Shown: piece by piece, positions 1 through 6,937 of the stretch
How the letters are laid out: the number at the start of each line of letters is the position of its first letter
Position numbering within the stretch: position 1 is the stretch's first letter
Source: JBKECA01 sp047973435
GTDB lineage: Bacteria; Planctomycetota; Planctomycetia; Planctomycetales; Planctomycetaceae
Length of the DNA stretch: 18,232 bases
Direction: 5' to 3'
NCBI GenBank assembly: GCA_047973435.1
Contig: JBKECA010000071.1
Location: forward strand, 1-18,232
The notes under the pieces: model-generated
The model's database searches: none
What the model saw: only the letters and a program-made list of their open reading frames with translations
What the model was told of the DNA's origin: nothing
Position numbers and translations under genes: made by a program

Positions 1-2
1 AG

Positions 3-266
3 CAGGTTGGCCAACTGGGACTGACTCCCGACGAGCACGGGAACTTCGTGCAGACGCACAGCTACTCGGAGATCCCTGGAAACAATCCAAAGCAGGTTCA
101 GCGAATCACAGTGGAAGCCAATGGGACAGTGTTGTGGGGCTACCAGACCACCTATTTTCATAACACATATGACCCTCTCCAGGCCATTCGATCTGCGCCG
201 CTGACTTGGCTAGTCGAGTCGGAGCCTCAGCAACTCGTCGCGCCGTTCGTCAGCGAGCTCGCGTAG
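3..266 (+). CDS. 3' end of an unidentified gene (partial, no start in window)
   Basis: An open frame runs from the left edge of the window to a TAG stop and encodes the last 87 residues of a longer protein. A GTG at 48 could be read as a start, but the frame is open to the edge, so truncation by the window is more likely. The visible part is soluble, with no membrane segment. It has a polar stretch around EIPGNNPKQVQRI, an aromatic patch around LWGYQTTYFHNTYDPL, and ends in PFVSELA. I do not recognise the family and assign no function. It converges on mfd with only 30 bases between the two stop codons. It is probably real because it stays open at high GC and has a natural amino-acid composition, but it could be a chance frame. 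Confidence 0.55.
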   Translation, partial: QVGQLGLTPDEHGNFVQTHSYSEIPGNNPKQVQRITVEANGTVLWGYQTTYFHNTYDPLQAIRSAPLTWLVESEPQQLVAPFVSELA

Positions 267-296
267 GAGTAGCATCGGCTCGCGGGATGACCGCCG

Positions 297-3200
297 TTAG
301 TCCGACTCCGGTTCGGACTGCTCCGGCTCGATCTGTTGGGCCTCGCGTTCGGCGAGAGCGCCGCGGCCTCCTTTGCGGCGGGACTTGAGCAGGCCCCGCA
401 GTTTTGTGTCGCCGGCCTCGGCCAGATCGTCGGGAGACACCACCGGGGTTTCGTTCTTGGCTGGGCCACGGCGAGGGGGTTTCGCAGGTTTCGTTGTGGT
501 CGGACGCTGGGATATCGACTTCGACGCAGCATCCCCGGATGGATGCGCTGGGACCGTTGCTTTCCTCGTCTCCACGTTCGGTGACGTTTCGCGACGACCG
601 GCCCGTTCGGCGGCAGTTGTTCTCTGGGCACCTTGACTCCGCTCTCCTTCCTCGCCCTGCCCCGACACCTCATCGTCCGATGACGCATCCCGGCTTCGGA
701 TCGTCAGCGTCGTGCCTCCGGTCGGATCGAGTGTGTTCCGCAGCAGCTGGACGATTTCCAGTCCGCTCAACTCCCCGCGTGGCAGCAGCAGGTAGGCGTT
801 GCGGTGGTCGACGATCCGCAGCGACGCGAGAGGTGCATCCTTCCCTGCACGAGTCACGTGTCGTCGACGTTCGATGTGTCCGGCCAGATCGTGAATCCGC
901 TGGTCGTCTCTGTAGGTGAAGACGGCGTAGGTTGGACGTCCGCCGCCGGTCGTCCTGGTGCTGGGAGCAGCGGTGGTCGTTTGCAGGTCGGAGAACGGAT
1001 TGGTCTCCAACCGGACGCCGTCGATACCCCAGGGGAAGGCCATGACCTGCAGCTCGCGCACCTGCAGCAGGTTCTCGGCGAGGGGCGGGATCGGTCCGAA
1101 TCGATCACGGAGTTCGGCGGTCATCTCCGCCAGTTCTTCCAGCGACGCGGTGGCAGAGATTTTGCGATAGACATCAATCTTCTGCCGGCCGGGCGGGATG
1201 TAGCTGTTGGGCAGATACGCCTCTAACGGCAGCTCAATGTTGACGTGCGGCGCTTCTCGCTGCGGCAACCCCTGCAGGCGACGAACCGCGCTGTCCAGCA
1301 ACTGGCAGTACAGCTCGTAGCCGACGGTGGTAATGTGCCCGCTTTGCTCGGTTCCCAGGATGTTGCCTGCCCCACGAATCTCCAGATCCCGCATGGCGAT
1401 CTTGAAGCCCGCCCCCAGTTCGCTGTACTCCTCGATGGCCTTCAGTCGCTTGGCCGCCTGACTCTGAACCGGCTTTTTTTCATCCAGCAGCAGATAGCAA
1501 TACGCGCGATGCCTGTGCCGGCCAACTCGACCACGCAGCTGATGCATTTCGGCCAGGCCATAGTTCTGCGCCTGGTTGATAAACATCGTATTCGCAGTAG
1601 GGATGTCGAGACCGCTTTCGATGATCGTCGTCGCGACGAGGATGTCCGCCTTGCCCTGCACGAAGGTGAGCATGGCTCGTTCAAGTTCGTTGTCTCCCAT
1701 TTGTCCGTGACCAACGATGATCCGCGCCTCGGGGACGATGCGCTGCAGCCGATCCTTGATCTCCTCGATGTTGTAGACCCGGTTGTGGACGAAGTACACC
1801 TGTCCACCGCGGTTTAGCTCGCGGACGACGGCATGGCGGATCAGGTCACCATCCCAGCGGCAGATGCGGGTCTCAATCGCCTGCCGGTCCTGCGGCGGCG
1901 TCGTGAGGTTCGAGATGTCGCGAATGCCCAGCAGCGACATATGCAGAGTGCGCGGAATTGGTGTGGCGGATAGCGTCATCACGTCCACCGCCAGACGGAG
2001 TCGTTTGAGCATTTCCTTGGCATCCACGCCAAACCGCTGCTCTTCATCGATGACCAATAGCCCCAGATCTTTGAAGCGGACATCGGGCTGCACCAGCCGA
2101 TGCGTGCCGATCAGGATATCGACCTTTCCTTCCGCCGCCCGGCGCAGGATTTCGTTCTGTTCTCCCTTGGTCTTGAAGCGGGACAACGACTCGATGGTGA
2201 TCGGGAACTCCGCCATGCGGTCGCTAAAGGTGCGGAAGTGTTGCTCGCAAAGGATCGTTGTCGGGACCAGAACCGCCACCTGCCGGCCGGCATCGACCGC
2301 CTTAAACGCCGCCCGCATGGCGACCTCGGTCTTACCGAAGCCGACATCGCCGCAAATCAGGCGATCCATCGGCCGGGGTCGCTCCTGATCGAGTCTGGCG
2401 GCTTCGATGGCGGCGAGCTGATCTTCCGTTTCGGTGTAAGGGAAGGCGGCCTCGAACTCGTCCTGAAAGTGCGAGTCCGGCGGACAGGCGAGACCCGGTT
2501 TAGACTCCCGTTCGGCCTGCAGCCGCAGCATGTCGGAGGCCATGTCGGCCACCGCTTCACTGACCTTGGCCTTCTGCTTACCCCATTGGGAGCCGCCGAC
2601 CTTTGAAAGTGTCGGCGAGCCCTTGGCCGCACCAATGTACTTTTGAACCAGGTGAATCAGCGTGACCGGAACGAAGATCTTCACGCCATCCCGGAATTCG
2701 ATCGCAAGGTGTTCCTCCTTTCCTCCCTCGCGATCGAGCAGTTCCATTCCGCGATAGCGGCCGATCCCATGCGTCAAATGCACGACATAGTCGCCGGGAT
2801 TCAGGTCCAGGAAGGAGTCAATTGCCCGGGAGTCGACCCGCTTCTTCTTGACGGGTGTCCGACGAACCTCGGTGCGGCTGAACAACTCATGATCGCTTAG
2901 CACCACCAGTTGCTGGCTGACGATCCGAAATCCCCGCGTCAACGATCCGACCGTAAAGGTCACTCGTCCGTTGAGTGCCGCGCCGTCTCCCTGACGAGTG
3001 TTGGCCAGTAATTCGGTCAGCCGCTCGCGCTCCGCTTCGTTATGGCAGGCGATCAGCACGTTTTCGTCACGACCGACGATCGTCGCCAGCTCGTGGAGGA
3101 CCTCGGACTTGGGGCCGGAGAAGCGTTCGATCGATTCGACCTGCAGATGGCACGTCGTTTCGAGACTATCCGCAGTGAGGGCAGAGATGCTGACGGAAGG

Positions 3201-4262
3201 TCGCTGCGTTAAACGCTGGAGTGTGGACTCGACGGTGAACAGTCCGCGCGGATTGTCCAGTCGAGTAAGATACTGACGGCCCTCCTCGACCAGTTCCGCC
3301 AGTTCCACCAGCGCCACGCACGTCCCTGGCGGGAGCAGGTCCGCGAAGTGCTCGGAGTGCAGTGCGTTACTGATTGAGGTTTGCAGAGGATCAGCCGTCG
3401 AGCGGCTCGTGGTCTTCGAAGGGGGGCCAGCGGCGAGTCCTTCCGGATGGTCGGGGGGACCGATGATCGTTAGTCGCGCTTCGCGCAGGTCCTCCACCTT
3501 GCGCTGCGTGCCGACGTCGAACGTGCGAATGCTGTCGATCTCGTCGCCAAAGAGCTCGATCCGCAGAGGGTCGGTCGAGTCGGGCGGGAAGACGTCCAGG
3601 ATGCCGCCGTGCACCGCGAACTCACCGGGACGTTCGATGGCGGACTCACGCTCGAAACCGCGTGCCACCAGCCATTGCAGCAAGTCTTCCAGATCGAGTG
3701 TTTCGCCGACCCGCAGGGTGCGAGTGGCGTGCACGCGCTGCTCGTGACTGGGAACCGGCTGCAGCAAGGCGGGCAGACTGGCGAGTATCACGCGGGGCGA
3801 GTGACGGGACTCGACGTCGCCCAGAACCTTCAGCCGCGCTCCGAAGACCTGATCACTGATGACATGCTCGGTCGGCAGCGATTCCCAGGCGGGGAAGACC
3901 GTGGGAGCAACCCCCAAAAACGTCTGCAGATCAACGGCAAAGTCATCGACGTCGGCGATTCGGGGCAGCACGACCAGCAGCGGTCGGCACTCCTCCTGCT
4001 GAGGAGCGATTGCCCCGCCGGATGAATGGGCATGCGATGCGCCCGATGCGGTTTGGGGCGCGATCAAGGATGCACAGGCGAGCGCGCAAGCCGATCCCCA
4101 GGCCCCGTCGATCGTCCCGCTTTCACCCCGCTGCAAGGCACTGAGTACCTGCTGCAAACGTGGTTCGGCACGCATCCGGGCCACCAGATCCGGCAACGAG
4201 CAGTTCTCGGCAGTCGAGTCTCCCCGGAGCGGGACGGTCGAACTGCTGTCCAGCTGCGACAT
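297..4262 (-). CDS. mfd: Transcription-repair coupling factor Mfd
   Basis: Mfd is a cytoplasmic ATP-dependent DNA translocase. It displaces RNA polymerase stalled at lesions and recruits UvrA for nucleotide excision repair. From the ATG at 4262 the product is 1321 residues. Domain order is complete: a UvrB-like N-terminal module (PAWESLPTEH and FAVHGGILDVFP near residue 218), an RNA-polymerase-interacting CarD-like domain (GDYVVHLTHGIGRYRGM, about 485-500), then the RecG-like motor. The motor has Walker A GDVGFGKTE (GKT at about 643-645), a DEEQ box at 739-742, motif III LSATPIPRT, and motif V/VI with ESGLDIPTANT and QLRGRVGR near 880-920. The TRCF domain follows. Residues from about 1187 onward form a charged, low-complexity tail unlike typical Mfd (about 1150 aa). 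A TTG at 4301 is an alternative start, but it lies inside a predicted leader hairpin, so I prefer the ATG. Confidence 0.97.
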   Translation of the reverse strand: MSQLDSSSTVPLRGDSTAENCSLPDLVARMRAEPRLQQVLSALQRGESGTIDGAWGSACALACASLIAPQTASGASHAHSSGGAIAPQQEECRPLLVVLPRIADVDDFAVDLQTFLGVAPTVFPAWESLPTEHVISDQVFGARLKVLGDVESRHSPRVILASLPALLQPVPSHEQRVHATRTLRVGETLDLEDLLQWLVARGFERESAIERPGEFAVHGGILDVFPPDSTDPLRIELFGDEIDSIRTFDVGTQRKVEDLREARLTIIGPPDHPEGLAAGPPSKTTSRSTADPLQTSISNALHSEHFADLLPPGTCVALVELAELVEEGRQYLTRLDNPRGLFTVESTLQRLTQRPSVSISALTADSLETTCHLQVESIERFSGPKSEVLHELATIVGRDENVLIACHNEAERERLTELLANTRQGDGAALNGRVTFTVGSLTRGFRIVSQQLVVLSDHELFSRTEVRRTPVKKKRVDSRAIDSFLDLNPGDYVVHLTHGIGRYRGMELLDREGGKEEHLAIEFRDGVKIFVPVTLIHLVQKYIGAAKGSPTLSKVGGSQWGKQKAKVSEAVADMASDMLRLQAERESKPGLACPPDSHFQDEFEAAFPYTETEDQLAAIEAARLDQERPRPMDRLICGDVGFGKTEVAMRAAFKAVDAGRQVAVLVPTTILCEQHFRTFSDRMAEFPITIESLSRFKTKGEQNEILRRAAEGKVDILIGTHRLVQPDVRFKDLGLLVIDEEQRFGVDAKEMLKRLRLAVDVMTLSATPIPRTLHMSLLGIRDISNLTTPPQDRQAIETRICRWDGDLIRHAVVRELNRGGQVYFVHNRVYNIEEIKDRLQRIVPEARIIVGHGQMGDNELERAMLTFVQGKADILVATTIIESGLDIPTANTMFINQAQNYGLAEMHQLRGRVGRHRHRAYCYLLLDEKKPVQSQAAKRLKAIEEYSELGAGFKIAMRDLEIRGAGNILGTEQSGHITTVGYELYCQLLDSAVRRLQGLPQREAPHVNIELPLEAYLPNSYIPPGRQKIDVYRKISATASLEELAEMTAELRDRFGPIPPLAENLLQVRELQVMAFPWGIDGVRLETNPFSDLQTTTAAPSTRTTGGGRPTYAVFTYRDDQRIHDLAGHIERRRHVTRAGKDAPLASLRIVDHRNAYLLLPRGELSGLEIVQLLRNTLDPTGGTTLTIRSRDASSDDEVSGQGEEGERSQGAQRTTAAERAGRRETSPNVETRKATVPAHPSGDAASKSISQRPTTTKPAKPPRRGPAKNETPVVSPDDLAEAGDTKLRGLLKSRRKGGRGALAEREAQQIEPEQSEPESD

Positions 4263-4274
4263 AGAGAGCGGAGC

Positions 4275-4335
4275 GTAGGCATTTCCTCCCCCGACAGGCA
4301 ATCGTTCCAGGGTTCGGGGGAAACGAGGAGCCTAC
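4275..4335 (-). promoter_or_regulatory. Hairpin in the mfd leader that includes the ribosome-binding region
   Basis: Read on the mRNA (minus) strand, this segment folds into a long imperfect stem. The outer arms GUAGGC (4335-4330) and GCCUAC (4280-4275) pair perfectly. The inner arms CCCCCGA (4320-4314) and UCGGGGG (4294-4288) give 7 more pairs, with a purine/pyrimidine stretch between that can pair in part (UCCUC with GAGGA). The loop is about 19 bases. The only good Shine-Dalgarno-like sequence upstream of mfd, GGGGGAGGA, lies in the 3' arm, and the ATG follows 12 bases after the stem. There is no U-run, so it is not an obvious intrinsic terminator. A role in limiting translation of mfd is inference from position. 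Confidence 0.5.
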
Positions 4336-4563
4336 CCGCGGCGCTAAATGACCGTGCGCGATTTTTGGGCGCGCAGCCAGACGCGAGTTTCGAATACGAA
4401 ATCTCGAATTGCGAATTGGCTCCGCTCGCAGCTCCTGCGCAGCGAGAGAATCTCCTCAACCTGAACGAACTTCGAGTCACGATGCCCACGCGCTTCGGAT
4501 TTCAAGATTCGGTATCCGGATTTTTCGTGTCCCCGTCGACTGTCCAAATTTCGCGCACGGTCA

Positions 4564-4650
4564 TTTATACTGCCCGCGGCAGCGAGTGAGACAATTCCGA
4601 CGTTTAAGCCCCGCGAGGCACAACGTATCAACATTGGCCGCGTGCGGTAT
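4564..4650 (-). repeat. Dispersed intergenic repeat, copy A, ending in a -10-like hexamer
   Basis: Bases 4570-4650 match 11474-11554 at 71 of 81 positions without gaps. The longest identical blocks are CTGCCCGCGGCAGCGAGTG with its next three bases, AAGCCCCGCGAGGCA, and ATCAACATTG. Similarity stops sharply on both sides. Inside are two short inverted repeats: CTGCC-CGC-GGCAG and AGCC-CCGCGA-GGC. On the minus strand the element runs into GGGCAG followed by TATAAA (4569-4564), a sigma-70-like -10 hexamer, about 300 bases upstream of the mfd ATG. No good -35 is visible at 17 bases; TTGTCT is found at 19. It could be a promoter module, a REP/MITE-like element or a structured RNA. Confidence 0.75.
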
Positions 4651-4902
4651 AGCGAGGCTGCGACGGCGGTCCTGGCGGCTCCGGCCAAAGCGCGAGAAGA
4701 AGAAACGTCCCCACTCGACCTGTTGACGACGAGCGAAGCTGGCGGAAGTCGCTGTTGGCGTCGAACAACAGAGCCACCGTCCCTACGGGAGACATCGGGA
4801 CTGTGGAGTATTGAGCGCGGCGATACCAGCCAAGTGTCCCAGGGCCGGATGCAGGTCTGTCGGACGAGGGAGCTTTCATTCGCCGATCGCGGCATGAGCG
4901 AT

Positions 4903-6489
4903 TCAACGCGACATAATGACCAGGAGGAATGGGGTAATCGCTGTGACGAGTATCAAGGCAATGGGATAGACCGCGGCGTAGCTGGTGGCCGGGACGTTCG
5001 AGTCGGTGTTCGAGGTCGCTGCGCCGAGACCGGGGGTGGACGTCATCGCGCCGCAGAGTCCCCCCGCGGTTTCCAGCGGATCGAGACGAAGTCCCCAGCG
5101 GGCCAGTATGGCTCCCGCTACCAGGGGGGCTGCGGTAATGACGACAGCCGCACCACACAGGGCCAGTCCGTGCTGGGCAATGACCGACAAGAGTTGTCCC
5201 CCGGCCTGGGTTCCAGACTGAGCCAGGAAGAGGGCCAGGCCAATCTCCGCCAACAGATTACGGCCCGCGCGTGGCAGTCGAATCTGAAAGGGACCGATTC
5301 GACCGCAGTGCCCGATGAAGAGCCCCGCCACCAGTGGACCGCCCGCCAGCCCCAACGACAGCGATTCCCCCCCAAACGAGACATTCAACCGGCCCAACAT
5401 GACTCCCAGCGCGATCCCCAGGGAGAGTGAGATCAGGTCGGTCTCGTCGAGTGTTCGTTCGCGATGCCCCGCGAACTCCACGAACTTGTCGAGCATTTTC
5501 GGCTCGCCAACTGCGGTCAGTGCGTCGCCATACTGAATGATTTCATCCGCGCGGGGAACAAACTCGACCTCTTGCCGCAGGATGCGGGCAATCGTCACCC
5601 CGAAGCGGGACAAAAGGTGCAGCTCGCGCAGGGATTGTCCAAGAATCTCCGGAGACGTTGCCACAATCCTCCGACGCTGTCGCTCTGTGTCCAGCTGATA
5701 CGTTACGGTCGAACAGGTTTCGCCCAGGACTTCTACCACATCTGCCATTCGCTGACGACTGCCGACCGCCAGCAGTAACTGGCCGAGTTCCAGATGAAAG
5801 TCCGCCGGAACAGGCTGCATCGCACCGTTACTTAGTACTCGCGTGATCTGGCAGTCGGAATGATTAATCGCACCGACGTCGCGCAAGCGTTTACCAACCA
5901 CCGCGGGATTGAGGACGCGAATCAACTCGCGGGTGATCGTTGCGGCCAGCGGTTGCCCGGTGTGAGCGGCGGAAAACCGCCAGCCGGGAAACAGGCGAGG
6001 CAGAAGCTGGACGAACAGAATCACCCCCACGACACCAAACGGATAGGCCACGCCGAAGCCAACGGCCACTTCGGAATGGGCGGGTAACCTTTCGGCGGCC
6101 GCAGCGAGAGCGGGGGTGCTGGTGAGCGCCCCAGCCAACAGGCCACAGGTCAGGTCCGGCGTCAGATGCAAGCCTCTCGCCACCCCCAACGCCGTCAGGC
6201 CGGCGACACCAATCATTACGGCCGCGAGAATCGCCAGCGACTTGCCGCGCTGCAGGAACATGCTCAGGAAGCTGGGCCCTGCTCCGATTCCCAGGCAGTA
6301 GACAAACAGAACGACCCCCACCAGGCCGACCGCCTGTGGGATTTGCAGGCCCAATTGACCGGCCAAGATCGCGGAAAAAATCACTCCCGAACTGCCGAGC
6401 GACATTTCCTTCCAGCTGATCTTTCCCAGCGCCAGGCCGAAGGCAATCACCAGGCAAAGAGCTACGAGGCCCCGGGCGACTTCATTCAT
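4903..6489 (-). CDS. Aspartate:alanine-exchanger (AspT/YidE/YbjL) family transporter with two RCK_C domains
   Basis: The product is a 528-residue inner-membrane protein with the classic AAE layout. There are two homologous membrane halves (about 1-170 and 352-528) and, between them, two cytoplasmic TrkA_C/RCK_C domains (about 184-256 and 268-341). The signature GA(L/M)TSTP occurs once in each half, at 120-126 and 480-486, which shows the internal duplication. Members exchange or export amino acids or dicarboxylates, and the RCK_C domains usually sense a ligand. The substrate here cannot be read from sequence. I chose the ATG at 6489 (MNEVARG) because the first transmembrane helix starts directly after it; the open frame back to 6600 encodes a polar stretch atypical of the family. 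It is divergent from gcvPB, so a link to glycine or other amino-acid handling is possible but unproven. Confidence 0.93.
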   Translation of the reverse strand: MNEVARGLVALCLVIAFGLALGKISWKEMSLGSSGVIFSAILAGQLGLQIPQAVGLVGVVLFVYCLGIGAGPSFLSMFLQRGKSLAILAAVMIGVAGLTALGVARGLHLTPDLTCGLLAGALTSTPALAAAAERLPAHSEVAVGFGVAYPFGVVGVILFVQLLPRLFPGWRFSAAHTGQPLAATITRELIRVLNPAVVGKRLRDVGAINHSDCQITRVLSNGAMQPVPADFHLELGQLLLAVGSRQRMADVVEVLGETCSTVTYQLDTERQRRRIVATSPEILGQSLRELHLLSRFGVTIARILRQEVEFVPRADEIIQYGDALTAVGEPKMLDKFVEFAGHRERTLDETDLISLSLGIALGVMLGRLNVSFGGESLSLGLAGGPLVAGLFIGHCGRIGPFQIRLPRAGRNLLAEIGLALFLAQSGTQAGGQLLSVIAQHGLALCGAAVVITAAPLVAGAILARWGLRLDPLETAGGLCGAMTSTPGLGAATSNTDSNVPATSYAAVYPIALILVTAITPFLLVIMSR

Positions 6490-6936
6490 CTCCGTCCGTG
6501 CTCCCAATTCCGTGTTGTCGGTCAGTCGAAGTGTCCAGGGGCAACTCACATGCCTCGGCTGGCAGACGGAATCAGACTTACCCGCAAGCCGCTTTCGCAA
6601 AGCCGGCCACCGTCGGTGGATAGGAAGATTAGCCGACAGTGCCGTTTCCCTTGCACGTCAGTTCGCCGATCTATCGGCTGAGAATGCTGCAACGATTCTG
6701 CGCGCCGCGCACCACGAGACTCGCAGTCAAACGGCGACTCCGCAGTTGCTCAGGCGGTGTGGTGGACCACGGATGCGGCAGACGATGTCGTTCTCGGCGC
6801 GATGCCCGAAGCAAGTGACCATTCTCTCGCAACGGCAAGAACCGGCTGTCAAGTCCTTTTTCCACTGTAAGGAGACAGGTAATCTACTTGCCATGTTCCT
6901 GGGGACCCTGTCCACCCGACTGTCACGGATGCGCTG
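6490..6936. promoter_or_regulatory. Divergent promoter region between the AAE transporter gene and gcvPB
   Basis: This 447-base spacer must hold the promoters of both divergent genes, but I cannot place convincing -35/-10 pairs. It contains two compact palindromes: GCCGATCTATCGGC (6665-6678; six-base arms, two-base centre) and GTGGTGGACCAC (6759-6770; five-base arms). Either could be an operator. An AAGGAG sequence sits at 6869-6874. A stem GACAGG (6874-6879) / CCTGTC (6907-6912) can form in the gcvPB leader. I looked for a glycine riboswitch because gcv genes often carry one, and did not see its conserved elements. Confidence 0.45.
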
Positions 6937-6937
6937 A
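6893..6937 (+). other. Possible 14-codon leader ORF overlapping the gcvPB start
   Basis: ATG at 6893 opens a 14-residue frame (MFLGTLSTRLSRMR) whose TGA stop at 6935-6937 shares its last base with the gcvPB ATG, giving TGATG. Such an arrangement allows translational coupling. Against it, the nearest Shine-Dalgarno-like AAGGAG is about 18 bases upstream, too far for a normal site, and such a short frame can arise by chance. Confidence 0.2.

Larger units (their letters stand above)
4263..4902. other. Non-coding stretch upstream of mfd
   Basis: This spacer lies between the stop of the AAE transporter gene and the start of mfd, both on the minus strand. I see no convincing gene in it. It holds, from mfd outward: the large hairpin at 4275-4335; a second small hairpin with arms TGCGCG (4355-4360) and CGCGCA (4370-4375) and a 9-base loop; an AT-rich patch with three CGAAT motifs and a TTTCG-AATA-CGAAA inverted repeat (4385-4418); and one copy of the dispersed repeat (4564-4650). 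The part from 4651 to 4902 holds nothing I can name. Open frames that cross it are antisense or shadow frames of the neighbours. Confidence 0.6.

Noticed and set aside
4344..4895. Minus-strand frame between the AAE transporter gene and mfd, containing LNVGIVSLAAAGSIND
   Set aside because: It spans the repeat and the leader hairpins, and the differences between repeat copies avoid third codon positions in this frame, which argues against coding.
4642..5430. Long plus-strand open frame (262 codons) starting in the repeat
   Set aside because: It lies mostly antisense to the AAE transporter gene, is rich in Arg/Gln/Gly as expected for a high-GC shadow frame, and shows no domain.
6490..6600. N-terminal extension of the AAE transporter
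   Set aside because: A polar, Arg/Cys-rich stretch before the first membrane helix is not typical of the family; ATG 6489 fits.
6602..6936. Glycine riboswitch upstream of gcvPB
   Set aside because: I looked for the conserved aptamer core and tandem arrangement and did not see them.
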